From Pseudomonas sp. dw_358 (GTDB taxonomy: Bacteria; Pseudomonadota; Gammaproteobacteria; Pseudomonadales; Pseudomonadaceae): DNA of 64,000 nt. The notes under the pieces are model-generated. The model saw only the letters and a list, made by a program, of their open reading frames with translations, was not told the origin of the DNA and did no database searches. Every line of letters starts with the position of its first letter. Within the stretch, counting starts at the first letter, position 1. Positions 27,968 to 36,383 of the stretch are shown piece after piece. Position numbers and translations under genes: made by a program. The DNA is taken from contig NZ_JAAVUX010000007.1 in assembly GCF_018449655.1 (NCBI RefSeq), positions 182,846-246,845 of the forward strand, read 5' to 3'.

Positions 27968-28270
27968 ATGAAAATAATTGCCACCAGCCACCTGAAAGCC
28001 TTTTGGGAAATCCACCCTGACGCCGAGCAACCGCTGCTATCCTGGATCGACGAAACCAAGAAAGCGCGCTGGACTCTACCGGGTGACATCAAGGCAAAAT
28101 ACCGGAATGCGAGCATCCTCAAGAGCCGCCGGGTCGTGTTCAATATCAAGGGTAACGACTACCGCGTGGTGGTCGCAGTGGCCTACCGATTCGGCGCGGT
28201 GTATATCAAATTTATCGGCACACACAGGCAATACGACGCCATCGACGTCGACACCGTGGAGATGGAGTGA
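27968..28270 (+). CDS. higB: HigB-family toxin (mRNA interferase)
   Basis: A 100-residue RelE-superfamily toxin of the HigB type. It carries KAFWEIHPDAEQPLLSWID, an A-x-Y-R-N-A-S-I-L motif and VFNIKGNDYRVVVAVAYRFGAVYIKFIGTHRQYD, the conserved core of this family. These toxins cut mRNA on the ribosome. The gene precedes the antitoxin, the typical higBA order. It lies in the accessory patch and may help to stabilise it. Confidence 0.92.
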   Translation: MKIIATSHLKAFWEIHPDAEQPLLSWIDETKKARWTLPGDIKAKYRNASILKSRRVVFNIKGNDYRVVVAVAYRFGAVYIKFIGTHRQYDAIDVDTVEME

Positions 28271-28275
28271 CAGAC

Positions 28276-28647
28276 ATGAATATTCGTCCGATTCACACAG
28301 AACAAGAGTACGAGGCAGCACTCAAGGCCGTGTCTCCTCTCTTCGACAATGAGCCTGAGCCCGGTAGCCTTGAGGGTGATTACTTCGAAGTCATGATTAC
28401 GCTGATCGAGGCCTATGAGGCGAAGCAGTATCCGGTAGATCTGCCGGACCCGATCGAGGCGATTCGCTTTCGGATGGAACAGTCGGGGTTGTCGGCGGCC
28501 GACCTGGTACCGGCGATTGGGCGGCAGAATCGGGTGTATGAGGTATTGAATGGAACCCGGGCGCTGACGCTTCCGATGATTCGGCGGTTGCATGAGATGT
28601 TCGGGATATCGGCGGAGAGTTTGATTCGGGCGGCGAAGCTGGCTTGA
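28276..28647 (+). CDS. higA: HigA-family antitoxin
   Basis: About 123 residues. The N-terminal part (IRPIHTEQEYEAALK, LEGDYFEVMITLIEAYE) is the toxin-binding region of HigA antitoxins, and the C-terminal part is an XRE helix-turn-helix (SAADLVPAIGRQNRVYEVLNGTRALTLPMIR). The ATG at 28276 lies 5 bases after the higB stop; a GTG at 28267 overlapping higB is an alternative. The protein should neutralise HigB and repress the operon. Confidence 0.92.
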   Translation: MNIRPIHTEQEYEAALKAVSPLFDNEPEPGSLEGDYFEVMITLIEAYEAKQYPVDLPDPIEAIRFRMEQSGLSAADLVPAIGRQNRVYEVLNGTRALTLPMIRRLHEMFGISAESLIRAAKLA

Positions 28648-28811
28648 GCAATCAACTGGATGGCTTCGGCCAGCGCGGCTCGCGCGTTGGGCCAACGGGT
28701 AGAGGTTCGTTTGGTACCTGAGGCTGCGCCTGCAGTTTGATAGCTGCAGGCGTGATGGACTACGACGCACATTTGCCCACTTCAGAAAAGCTGGCCAAGC
28801 TCCGCTGGTTG

Positions 28812-30260
28812 TCAGTTCATGATCACCCGTTCGCCCACCAGGGACTGCTGCGCCGCGTAGAGCAGGCGCTGTTCAGTCAGGGTGTCGAGCAAGCTGTCGC
28901 CGCCTTGGCGGTACAACACCATGGACAGGTCGTAGGCCCGCTGGTCGGCGGCCACGGTCTGGGTCTGAGCATCCAGGCGCTCAGCGATCGTGGCACGCAC
29001 CGCGAGGCTGTCGGCCACTTCACTGAAGGCGGCCTGCAGGGTCTTTTCATAGGTGGCCACCGCGATGTCGCGGCTGGCCTTGGACGCCTCCAGGGTGGCG
29101 CGGTTGGCGCCCGCGTCGAAAATTGGCAAGGTCACGCTGGGTGAAAACGACCAGGCGCGGCTGTCCCCGCCAAACAGGCCGGACAGCGCCGAGCTTTCCG
29201 TGCCCAGGGCGGCCGTCAGGCTGATGCGCGGAAAGAAGTTGGCCCGCGCCGCGCCGATATCAGCGTAGGTGGCTTTGAGCGAATGCTCGGCCGAGAGCAC
29301 ATCCGGACGTTGCTCCAACACCGTGGATGGCACCCCGGCCGGCAGGTCACGCAGGCTGGATACGGGATCGACCTGTGCGTCGGGCAGGTCACCGGGCGCC
29401 ACCTGAACACCGACCACCAGTTCCAGCGCATCGCGGGCCTGCCTGGCTTCGGTGAGGTACACCGCCACATCGTTTCGCGCCGATTGCAGGCTGGCCTGCG
29501 CCTCGGCCAGCTCCAGGCCGTCGGTGCCGCCCAGCGCGTGCACTTGCTGGACCAGATCGTAGGTGTGCTGCTGGCTGTCCTCGGTCTGCCGAGCCAGTGC
29601 CAGCAGGCGCTGGTCGGCGCCCAAGGTCAGCCAGTCGCTGGCCACTTCTGAGACAAGGGTGATCTGGGTGCTGCGCCGGGTCTCCACGGTGGACAGGTAG
29701 GTCTCCAGGGCCTCGGTGCCGAGGTTGTGGACACGGCCGAACAGGTCCAGCTCATAGCTGGACGCGCCGAGAACGGCGACAAAGATCTGCGCCTGGCGGA
29801 TCTCGCCGGTTTGCCGGTCGATGACCGGCGCTGTTTGCCCGGCGTAATCAACGAGCAGCTTTTCGCCAGCACGATGCTCCTGGCGCATGACCACGTCGAC
29901 CTTGGCGGCCCAAAGGCGGTAGTGCTCGCAGAACCAGCTGTACTGGAAGCCTTGCGGGTAAGCGAGTCGATATTCCTGCCAGAGCAAGGCCAGAGTGACG
30001 CCGGGGCGGCGCAACTCGGCGTGTACCCACGCCCAGTCAGGCATTGGGCGCTGGTCGGTCGGCACCGGCACTGCCGGTGGAAACAGCCGTCGATTCAACT
30101 CCGCGTCAGAAATATCGATGGGCCATTGAAGCCCACTGGCGGCGAACCGGCAAAGGTAATCCCCTGCACTCGAAGGGCCGATGGATAAGCTGGCGGCGAT
30201 CTTGCGCACGGACAGGCCGGCGTCGAACTTTAGGCGTAGTACCTCTCGGATTTTACGCAT
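28812..30260 (-). pseudogene. In-frame fusion of truncated IS21 transposase IstA and OprM-type outer-membrane efflux protein
   Basis: 482 codons without a stop. Residues 1-169 are IstA: a helix-turn-helix (SVRKIAASLSIGPSSAGDYL), RPMPDWAWVHAELRRPGVT and LLVDYAGQTAPV with the first catalytic Asp, ending GASSY. Residues 170-482 are the C-terminal two-thirds of a TolC-family RND efflux outer-membrane protein (ELDLFGRV, RPDVLSAEHSLKA, RANFFPRISLTAALG, ending ERVIMN). The efflux part lacks its signal peptide and lipobox, and IstA lacks the remaining catalytic residues, so neither activity is expected. Fusion point at about 29754. Confidence 0.9.
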
Positions 30261-30344
30261 GGATAAACGCTCCACGACGACCTCTACGCTTCGAAAAAAG
30301 AGGTCGATAGTAGTGAATAGTCCTGCGTTGCTGCCTGCCTGAAA

Positions 30345-30389
30345 GTGTCCGGATGGCCGTGGAATCGGTGTCCGGATGGTCATGGAATC
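30345..30389. repeat. IS21-type terminal repeats, two 22-bp direct repeats
   Basis: GTGTCCGGATGGCCGTGGAA (30345 onward) and GTGTCCGGATGGTCATGGAA (30368 onward) are 22-bp copies differing at 2 positions and separated by one base. IS21 elements carry such multiple transposase-binding repeats outside istA. This marks the surviving left end of the element. Confidence 0.75.
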
Positions 30390-30530
30390 CCCAGACAGCG
30401 TGCTTTGGCACTCGCCGCGTGCGCTCCTCCAGCAAGAAACCGATCCGAAGCCCGCCGTTTTTACTCTGGACTCAAAAATGGACTTAAAAAGACTGACTGG
30501 CGGTGGTTTTCAGCAGATTTCGCTGAAACG
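30390..30530. other. Non-coding junction between IS21 end and tRNA-Gly terminator
   Basis: About 140 bases without a gene. The exact IS21 tip is not identified. The segment next to the terminator is probably ordinary sequence downstream of tRNA-Gly or of the inserted element. Confidence 0.35.
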
Positions 30531-30551
30531 AAAAAAGGACCCGAAGGTCCT
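30531..30551 (-). terminator. Terminator downstream of tRNA-Gly
   Basis: On the minus strand AGGACC-TTCG-GGTCCT is followed by a T-run. It lies 48 bases past the tRNA-Gly 3' end and would stop pgsA/tRNA-Gly transcription before the accessory region. An imperfect inverted repeat (TTGCAGA/TCTGCAA) lies between it and the tRNA. Confidence 0.88.
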
Positions 30552-30598
30552 GTTTTCAATGACTTGCAGACTTCCATAGAACTCTGCAAGCCATAATT

Positions 30599-30674
<76 letters not shown>

Positions 30675-30740
30675 ATCGTGTTGACGGGCGCCATTCTATC
30701 TAAACGGCAACGCCAGTCAACCCCTTGATTCAAAAATAGT

Positions 30741-31301
30741 TTATTTCTTTTTAGCGTCGGTGCGCAGGTGCGGCCAGGCAGCGCGCAAGTACTGCACCAT
30801 GGACCAAAGGGTCAGGCCGGCGGCGATCAGCAGCAGGATGTAGCCGGTAAATACCCAGAAGGTGGCCGTGGACGGATTGGCCAGCAGGATGATCAGCGCG
30901 AGCATCTGGGCGGCGGTTTTCCACTTGCCCAGGTTGGACACGGCCACTTGCGCGCGCGCACCGAGTTCGGCCATCCATTCGCGCAGGGCAGAGATGACAA
31001 TTTCCCGGCCAATGATGACAGCCGCCGGCAGGGTCAGCCAGACGTTGGCATGTTCCTGTACCAGCAGAACCAGGGCGACGGCGACCATCAACTTGTCGGC
31101 CACCGGGTCAAGGAAGGCACCAAAGGGGGTGCTCTGCTCCAGGCGGCGGGCCAGGTAGCCATCAAGCCAGTCGGTGGCTGCCGCGAACGCGAATACCGCA
31201 CTGGCCGCCATGTAGGCCCAATGGTATGGAAGGTAGAACAACAGGATGAAGATCGGAATCAGTACAACGCGCAGCACGGTAATCAGGTTCGGGATATTCA
31301 T
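30741..31301 (-). CDS. pgsA: CDP-diacylglycerol--glycerol-3-phosphate 3-phosphatidyltransferase
   Basis: A 186-residue inner-membrane enzyme that makes phosphatidylglycerol phosphate. The CDP-alcohol phosphotransferase motif D-G-x2-A-R-x8-G-x3-D-x3-D is complete: [10 protein letters not shown], then [10 protein letters not shown]. Several hydrophobic helices follow and a lysine-rich tail ends it. Start at 31301 ([11 protein letters not shown]) matches family N-termini; six extra codons upstream are possible. It follows uvrC by 32 bases and precedes tRNA-Gly, the order usual in Pseudomonas. Confidence 0.95.
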   Translation of the reverse strand: MNIPNLITVLRVVLIPIFILLFYLPYHWAYMAASAVFAFAAATDWLDGYLARRLEQSTPFGAFLDPVADKLMVAVALVLLVQEHANVWLTLPAAVIIGREIVISALREWMAELGARAQVAVSNLGKWKTAAQMLALIILLANPSTATFWVFTGYILLLIAAGLTLWSMVQYLRAAWPHLRTDAKKK

Positions 31302-31333
31302 CGGCACAACTGGCGGCAAGGTGAGTGGGCATT

Positions 31334-33157
31334 CTACTCGCTGTGCAGAGTTGCATAAATCGACTCGGCAAGCTTTTTACTGATTCCTGGCGCCTTCGCG
31401 ATTTCCTCGACGCTGGCCCGCCCCAATTCCTGAAGGCCGCCGAAATGCTTGAGCAGTTCGCGACGACGCTTGGGGCCTACGCCGGCGACACCTTCCAGTG
31501 TCGAGGTGCGGCGAGTCTTGCCGCGGCGAGCCCGGTGCCCGGTGATGGCAAATCGGTGGGCCTCGTCGCGGATCTGTTGAATGAGGTGCAATGCCGGCGA
31601 GTCGCCCTTGAGGGTGAATTCGTTGCTCACGTCATTGAGGTACAAGGTTTCGAAACCGGCCTTGCGGGTAGTGCCCTTGGCGACGCCCAGCAGGATCAGG
31701 TCGGGCACTGCCAATTCGTCGAGCACGTCACGGGCCATGTTCAACTGGCCCTTGCCGCCGTCCACCAACAGCACGTCGGGCAGTTTGCCCTCGCCGTCCT
31801 TGATCTTCGAGAAACGTCGGGTCAGCGCCTGGTGCATGGCGGCATAGTCGTCGCCCGCCGTGACACCTTCGATATTGTAACGACGGTAGTCGGCCTTGAT
31901 CGGGCCTTCGGGCCCGAACACCACGCACGAGGCCACCGTGGCTTCACCGCTGGAGTGGCTGATGTCGTAGCACTCCAGGCGCTGCGGTGGTTCGTCGAGG
32001 TTGAGTACTTCGGCCAAGGCTTCGAACCGCGCGGCCACGTGCTGGCGGTTAGCCAGACGAGCCCCCAGCGCCGACTCGGCATTGGTCACCGCCAGTTGCT
32101 GCCAACGGGCGCGGGTGCCGCGGACGCGGTGGCTGATGGTCAACTCGCGACCACGCAAACTGTCGATGGCGGCCACCAGGGCGTCGAAATCCTCGTGCAC
32201 CACGTTGACGATCAGTTCGCTGGGCAGGTCGCGCTCGGAGCTGGTCAAGTAATACTGGGCGAGGAATGCCGACATGACTTCGGCCACCTCTTCCTCGATA
32301 CCGACCTGAGGGAAGAAGTTCTTGCTGCCCAGCACCCGCCCGCCTCGCACGCTGATCAAATGCACGCAGGCGCCGCCAGGGTTAATGAAGGCGGCGACGA
32401 CATCGACGTCGCCATTGCCGCCTTCCATGCTCTGCTGATCCTGGACCCGTCGCAGCAAGCCGACCTGATCGCGCAGTTGGGCGGCGGTTTCAAACTCCAG
32501 GTTCATCGCGGCCTTTTCCATACTGGCCGACAATTCGTCGGTCAGCTGGTTGCTGCGCCCTTCAAGGAACATCACCGAATGGCGTATGTCTTGTGCGTAC
32601 TCGGCAGGCTCTACCAGCCCGACACAAGGGGCCTTGCAGCGCTTGATCTGGTACTGCAGGCAGGGCCGGGTGCGATTCTTGTAGAAACTGTCTTCACACT
32701 GGCGGACCAGGAAGGTTTTCTGCAACAGGCTCAGACTTTCACGGATGGCACCCGCGCTGGGGTAAGGCCCGAAGTAGCGACCCTTGCCCTTCTTCGCCCC
32801 GCGGTGAATGCTCAACCTAGGAAATTCAGCGTCCGACAGGTAGACATAGGGATAGGATTTGTCGTCGCGCAGGAGGATGTTGTACGGCGGCCGCCATTCC
32901 TTGATCAGCGTCTGCTCGAGCAGCAGGGCTTCGGTCTCGTTGGCGGTGATGGTGGTTTCCACCTGCGCGATGCGACCCACCAGCGCGGCAGTCTTGGGCG
33001 CCAGGCCCGCCTTGCGAAAATAGCTGGCCAACCGCTTCTTGAGGTTCTTGGCCTTGCCGACATACAGCAGGCGCGCGTCGGCATCGAACATGCGGTACAC
33101 GCCGGGGCGGCCGCTGCAGGTAGAAAGAAAGGCACTGGGGTCAAAGATAACGGTCAT
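31334..33157 (-). CDS. uvrC: Excinuclease ABC subunit C
   Basis: 607 residues, the nuclease that makes both incisions in nucleotide excision repair. Domains in order: GIY-YIG nuclease ([24 protein letters not shown]), the Cys-rich [13 protein letters not shown] region, a UVR motif ([16 protein letters not shown]), the RNase H-like nuclease ([26 protein letters not shown]) and C-terminal helix-hairpin-helix motifs ([19 protein letters not shown]). The ATG at 33157 is chosen; only one base separates it from the gacA stop, so translation is coupled. Confidence 0.97.
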   Translation of the reverse strand: MTVIFDPSAFLSTCSGRPGVYRMFDADARLLYVGKAKNLKKRLASYFRKAGLAPKTAALVGRIAQVETTITANETEALLLEQTLIKEWRPPYNILLRDDKSYPYVYLSDAEFPRLSIHRGAKKGKGRYFGPYPSAGAIRESLSLLQKTFLVRQCEDSFYKNRTRPCLQYQIKRCKAPCVGLVEPAEYAQDIRHSVMFLEGRSNQLTDELSASMEKAAMNLEFETAAQLRDQVGLLRRVQDQQSMEGGNGDVDVVAAFINPGGACVHLISVRGGRVLGSKNFFPQVGIEEEVAEVMSAFLAQYYLTSSERDLPSELIVNVVHEDFDALVAAIDSLRGRELTISHRVRGTRARWQQLAVTNAESALGARLANRQHVAARFEALAEVLNLDEPPQRLECYDISHSSGEATVASCVVFGPEGPIKADYRRYNIEGVTAGDDYAAMHQALTRRFSKIKDGEGKLPDVLLVDGGKGQLNMARDVLDELAVPDLILLGVAKGTTRKAGFETLYLNDVSNEFTLKGDSPALHLIQQIRDEAHRFAITGHRARRGKTRRTSTLEGVAGVGPKRRRELLKHFGGLQELGRASVEEIAKAPGISKKLAESIYATLHSE

Positions 33158-33158
33158 G

Positions 33159-33803
33159 TCAGGCGCTGGCATCGACCATGCCGTGTCGCACCGCCAACAA
33201 AGTCAATTCCACGTCGCTAGTGATCGCCAACTTTTCAAAGATGCGGTAGCGGTAGGTATTCACGGTTTTGGGCGACAGACACAGCTTGTCGGAGATGGTC
33301 TGGACTTTCTGGCAGCCGACGATCATCAGGGCGATCTGGATTTCTCGTTCGGACAGCAGATCGAAGGGTGATTGGGTGGTCTGCGGCTGGAAGGACTTCA
33401 GCGCGAGCTGCTGGGCAATCTGCGGACTGATGTAGCGCTGGCCGGCGAACACCAGCCGGATAGCCTGAATCATTTCGTCGAGCGCGGCGCCTTTGGTCAG
33501 ATACCCGGCGGCGCCCGCCTGCAACAGGCGCGTGGGGAACGGGTCCTCCTCGCAGACCGTTACGGCGACCACCTTGATGTCCGGATGGCTGCGTTGCAAC
33601 TTTCGGGTGGCTTCAAGGCCGCCGATACCGGGCATCTTGACGTCCATGAGGATCACGTCGGGTGCCAGCTCACGGGCACAGGTCAGTGCCTGCTCGCCCG
33701 AGTCCGCCTGGCCGATGACCTGCAGCCCGTCGACGTCCGCCAGCATGCGCGTGATGCCAGTGCGAACCAGATCATGATCGTCGACTACCAGGACCCTAAT
33801 CAA
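33159..33803 (-). CDS. gacA: Global response regulator GacA (UvrY/FixJ family)
   Basis: 214 residues: a receiver with phospho-acceptor D54 ([12 protein letters not shown]) and Lys in GYLTKGA, then a LuxR-type helix-turn-helix ([38 protein letters not shown]). The start codon is TTG, with GGGGTGTC upstream. GacA is phosphorylated by GacS and drives small RNAs that titrate CsrA/RsmA, secondary metabolism and virulence. The partner csrA lies at 1 kb in this window. First gene of the gacA-uvrC-pgsA-tRNA-Gly unit. Confidence 0.97.
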   Translation of the reverse strand: MIRVLVVDDHDLVRTGITRMLADVDGLQVIGQADSGEQALTCARELAPDVILMDVKMPGIGGLEATRKLQRSHPDIKVVAVTVCEEDPFPTRLLQAGAAGYLTKGAALDEMIQAIRLVFAGQRYISPQIAQQLALKSFQPQTTQSPFDLLSEREIQIALMIVGCQKVQTISDKLCLSPKTVNTYRYRIFEKLAITSDVELTLLAVRHGMVDASA

Positions 33804-33926
33804 GCAGACACCCCACGTTACTATTTTCGAATAGCGGCCACCTTAGCAAACTTGACGCCGTGAACCTAACGCAAAGCGCCGGGCTGCTGCCGGTTCGCGT
33901 CACTTGCCAGGCCCCCGACCCGCTGT

Positions 33927-34304
33927 TCAAGCATCAGAGGTGCCCGGCTTGGTCTTGCCCGGGGCCTTGCTAGCATAGTTGGCAGACATCTCGGCCAGGC
34001 TCAAGGCCATATGATGCAAGGCCTCCTGCCCCTCTCTAGGCAACACGCGGTAGCTGCCCAGGACGTTTTCTTCAGCGTTGCTCAACTGCTCCAACGGCAT
34101 GGGTATGCGCTGGCCGGTGAGGACATACAGTACGTCGACCCCGTGACAGGCGACATTCGCCAGGTAGTCGGCCTTGGGTGTGCGCTCGCCACTTTCATAT
34201 TTGCCTTGAGCGTTGGGTTCGACGCCACCGATCAGCCCGAAGACCTTCTGTGTCATACACAACCGCTCACGCTCTTCCCGCAGGCGCGGACCAATTCCAG
34301 TCAT
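33927..34304 (-). CDS. XRE-family helix-turn-helix regulator (phage-repressor-like)
   Basis: 125 residues. An N-terminal HTH (GPRLREERERLCMTQKVFG, then GKYESGERTPKADYLANV) is followed by a helical, basic tail (PREGQEALHHMALSLAEMSAN, ending GKTKPGTSDA). The start at 34304 is the first ATG that keeps the HTH close to the N-terminus. It is transcribed away from a second small DNA-binding gene, like a phage CI/Cro switch, but no other phage gene is near. Confidence 0.82.
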   Translation of the reverse strand: MTGIGPRLREERERLCMTQKVFGLIGGVEPNAQGKYESGERTPKADYLANVACHGVDVLYVLTGQRIPMPLEQLSNAEENVLGSYRVLPREGQEALHHMALSLAEMSANYASKAPGKTKPGTSDA

Positions 34305-34328
34305 TTGAATGTATAATCCCTTATCAAC

Positions 34329-34342
34329 CACCCGAATGGGTG
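34329..34342. promoter_or_regulatory. Candidate operator of the divergent HTH pair
   Basis: CACCC-GAAT-GGGTG, a perfect 5-bp inverted repeat about 25-45 bases from the two start codons (34304 minus, 34387 plus). Position and symmetry suit a repressor site; the regulator that binds is not shown. Confidence 0.45.
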
Positions 34343-34386
34343 AACTACACGAACGCGTATTACACTTTTTTAAACGGATTTGAACT

Positions 34387-34608
34387 ATGCACGGTATACG
34401 GACTGCCGCACAAGCCAAGGCCTGGCTTGATCAACAGGGGAAATCGGTTCAAGAGTTTGCGAGGGAACATGGCGTCGATCCCGCGACCACCTACCAGGTA
34501 CTTTCCGGGCGCAAAAAGGGCCGTCGTGGCGAAGCCCATAAAGTCGCGGTACTGCTGGGGATGAAGTCGGGCATGACGGCGCCGGACCTCGACCAGACGC
34601 AGCGTTGA
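34387..34608 (+). CDS. Small DNA-binding protein, Cro-like
   Basis: 73 residues with a helix-turn-helix (AQAKAWLDQQGKSVQEFARE and HGVDPATTYQVLSGRKKGRRGEAH) and a short C-terminus. It resembles the Cro-like or excision-factor-like proteins carried by phages and islands; the QVLSGRKKG turn is typical. Divergent from the XRE gene and separated by 82 bases that hold a palindrome. Probably its antagonist. Confidence 0.8.
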   Translation: MHGIRTAAQAKAWLDQQGKSVQEFAREHGVDPATTYQVLSGRKKGRRGEAHKVAVLLGMKSGMTAPDLDQTQR

Positions 34609-34610
34609 GA

Positions 34611-35045
34611 TCAGGCAGGTGTACGCCATTCCATGCGATAGAAGCAGTCATCCTCACCCACCTTGGCGAAGCCCACCCGCTCATATAGCCGCCGCGCCCG
34701 ATTACTCTTGAAGACGGTCAGGCGCACCAGCGGCAAGCGCCGTTCCCGGGCGATGTCCGCTGCCAGCTTCAGCACCTGCGCACCTATGCCCTGCCCTCGC
34801 GCGGACTCCAGCAGGTGCAATTCGCGCACGTACAGCGCACGCCGGTCGGCGCTCAGGCTGATGAACCCCAGCCATCGGCTGTCGTCGAAGATCACCCGTT
34901 GTTCGCGCCACTGCCACGTCTCGTCGAAGGCTTGATCCAGCCAGACCAGATCGTAGGCCATGTAATAAGGCAACATGCCGCGCCGGGCCAGGGCGCGGGC
35001 TGGCGCGAGGTCCGAAGCGGTCGCCGGGACAAGCCTGATGTCCAT
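34611..35045 (-). CDS. GNAT-family N-acetyltransferase
   Basis: 144 residues. The acetyl-CoA site reads ARGQGIGAQVLKLAADIAR, followed by the conserved AR-LYERVGF segment (NRARRLYERVGFAKVGEDD). The ATG at 35045 (MDIRLVPATASD) fits the family. Substrate unknown. It lies downstream of the nitrilase on the same strand, 26 bases apart, so the two may form one unit. The 3' end nearly touches the convergent Cro-like gene. Confidence 0.88.
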   Translation of the reverse strand: MDIRLVPATASDLAPARALARRGMLPYYMAYDLVWLDQAFDETWQWREQRVIFDDSRWLGFISLSADRRALYVRELHLLESARGQGIGAQVLKLAADIARERRLPLVRLTVFKSNRARRLYERVGFAKVGEDDCFYRMEWRTPA

Positions 35046-35071
35046 GGGTTGATCTCTGTTGTTCGCCGGGT

Positions 35072-35830
35072 TCATTCGCCCTGCAGGAGCACAACCCACC
35101 CCTGCCAATCCCGACCTGCCCCCTGCGCCAGCACCAGGCAATCGCCTGGGCCTGGCGCCGCGACGACTTGCGCCCCCCCGGCCGCCCAGATCGCGCTGCG
35201 ACCGGCACAGGCCCAGCCTCCCGAGACGCCGCCGTGGTTGGCCATAAGTACCGTCAGGTGCTGTTCACGCGCGTAGCGCTGCAGCAGGTCACTGTCATGA
35301 GCGTAGCCATTTTCGCTGATCAGGGCACTGGCAGCGTAGAGCGTGGCGCCTGTTGCCGCCGCATGCTCGACGTGCTCGGGGCGAGCGAAATCGGCGCACA
35401 CGGCGAGCGCGATCGACTGCTCATTCAGACGGATCTGCGCACCGCCCTGCCCCGGCGTGAACACTCGCTCTTCGCCAGGGTGCAGGTGCTGCTTGGTGTA
35501 GAGCGCCACCTGCCCCTCGGCACCCAACACCAGCGCGCCGATCAGCACCTCGTCATTGCCGGGCAACCGCACCGGCAGGCCGACTACCGTGGTCATGCGC
35601 CACTGCTCTGCAGCCCGCCGTAACGGCGCCAGTACCGGGCTCTCGGACGTCAGCGCCAGCTCATGCGCCCATTGCGGTTCGTAACCGGTCAGGGAAAGCT
35701 CGGGAAACAACAGAAAACCGACTTCATGGCGTGCCGCAACCTCCATGAACTGAAGATGACGCTGCAGATTGGCCTCCAGATCACCGGCCACACAGCACAA
35801 TTGGGCAGCAGCAAGGGTCAGCGTGGACAT
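35072..35830 (-). CDS. Carbon-nitrogen hydrolase (nitrilase superfamily)
   Basis: 252 residues. The catalytic triad is visible: Glu in FPELSLTGYEP, Lys in YTKQHLHPGE and Cys in ALAVCADFARPEH. Family members hydrolyse amides or nitriles, or are omega-amidases; this one has the short single-domain form. Start at 35830 is preceded by a plausible ribosome binding site. The divergent DAHP synthase leader begins about 65 bases upstream. Confidence 0.9.
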   Translation of the reverse strand: MSTLTLAAAQLCCVAGDLEANLQRHLQFMEVAARHEVGFLLFPELSLTGYEPQWAHELALTSESPVLAPLRRAAEQWRMTTVVGLPVRLPGNDEVLIGALVLGAEGQVALYTKQHLHPGEERVFTPGQGGAQIRLNEQSIALAVCADFARPEHVEHAAATGATLYAASALISENGYAHDSDLLQRYAREQHLTVLMANHGGVSGGWACAGRSAIWAAGGAQVVAAPGPGDCLVLAQGAGRDWQGWVVLLQGE

Positions 35831-35895
35831 ATCGGTGCTCGAAGATCGAAGGGGGTGTTCATCCTTTCATAGAATCATCTTGTTTGAAATTGTCG

Positions 35896-35925
35896 TTGAA
35901 AGCCGTGGCTGGCCTGCAGTAAGCT
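35896..35925 (+). promoter_or_regulatory. Candidate promoter of the DAHP synthase leader
   Basis: TTGAAA (35896-35901) and TAAGCT (35920-35925) with an 18-base spacer, about 25 bases before the leader ATG. Sequence match only. Confidence 0.35.
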
Positions 35926-35950
35926 CGCTCATCTTTCGGAGACAACACTC

Positions 35951-36073
35951 ATGCTTGCCCCTCACCCACAGACTGCTTTGCACTGCGCCAGCGCTCGTCG
36001 CTCGCTCGCGGTCGTGGCTGTGCGTGAAACCTGCGCACGTGCTTATTATTTTGGGTATTGGTTCAGCCACTAG
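35951..36073 (+). CDS. Aromatic-rich leader peptide of DAHP synthase
   Basis: A 40-codon frame whose end reads Ala-Tyr-Tyr-Phe-Gly-Tyr-Trp-Phe-Ser-His before a TAG stop. The seven codons at 36044-36064 contain three Tyr, two Phe and one Trp, the codons expected in a leader that senses charged aromatic tRNAs. CGGAGA lies about 10 bases before the ATG. A hairpin (36090-36116) and a very strong terminator follow, and DAHP synthase, first enzyme of the aromatic pathway, is the next large gene. The first 30 residues are unusually long for such a leader. Confidence 0.82.
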   Translation: MLAPHPQTALHCASARRSLAVVAVRETCARAYYFGYWFSH

Positions 36074-36089
36074 CGCGCCCGATACCCTT

Positions 36090-36116
36090 CTGGCGCCCAC
36101 GTAAACGGGTCGCCAG
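36090..36116 (+). promoter_or_regulatory. Pause or anti-terminator stem of the attenuator
   Basis: CTGGCG pairs with CGCCAG, extended by CCC/GGG across a bulge, 17 bases after the leader stop. In an attenuator this is the stem expected to form when the ribosome does not stall. Competing pairing with the terminator has not been computed. Confidence 0.45.
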
Positions 36117-36130
36117 CCAGAGAATTCTCA

Positions 36131-36170
36131 ACCCCCGGTCGGCCTCCCGACCGGGGGTTTTGTTTTTTCA
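36131..36170 (+). terminator. Attenuator terminator before DAHP synthase
   Basis: A perfect 12-bp stem, ACCCCCGGTCGG pairing with CCGACCGGGGGT around CCTC, followed by TTTTGTTTTTT. It lies 57 bases after the leader stop and 214 bases before the DAHP synthase start. Confidence 0.93.
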
Positions 36171-36202
36171 GGCTTCACATCACCTATCCAGAGCATCCAC
36201 CC

Positions 36203-36340
36203 ATGAACTACGCCACTGATTACCGTTACGACACCTACCGCAGCGATCGATTTAGCGGCCTGCGCGCGGGACAGCCTGGCACCTGTGAACAGTCCCTGCC
36301 CGCAATCCATCAACCCGCCATTTGTCGAACACCTCGATAG
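36203..36340 (+). CDS. Second, tyrosine-rich short ORF upstream of DAHP synthase
   Basis: A 45-codon frame starting MNYATDYRYDTYRSDRF: four Tyr in the first 12 codons and a Phe. It starts after the first terminator and stops 43 bases before the DAHP synthase ATG; a small hairpin (GCGGGA-GCC-TCCCGC) lies between them. The ribosome binding site is weak. It may be a second leader that tunes translation, or a chance frame. Confidence 0.5.
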   Translation: MNYATDYRYDTYRSDRFSGLRAGQPGTCEQSLPAIHQPAICRTPR

Positions 36341-36383
36341 GCTGCGCCGCGGGAGCCTCCCGCCGCCGGCCAGGAAACTGATC

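Noticed and set aside
31325..33220. A 631-codon plus-strand open frame opposite uvrC and gacA
   Set aside because: It lies antisense to two clear genes, its composition is the mirror of their codon bias, and no family motif is visible. The same applies to the long frames at 44491-46023, 50230-51726, 51787-53181 and 14605-16152.
33927..34608. A prophage at the gacA side
   Set aside because: Two regulators alone do not make a prophage; no integrase, capsid, tail or lysis gene is adjacent.
36285..36383. Upstream GTG start for DAHP synthase
   Set aside because: It would add 33 residues that overlap the Tyr-rich ORF and a hairpin; the ATG at 36384 has a ribosome binding site and matches the family length.
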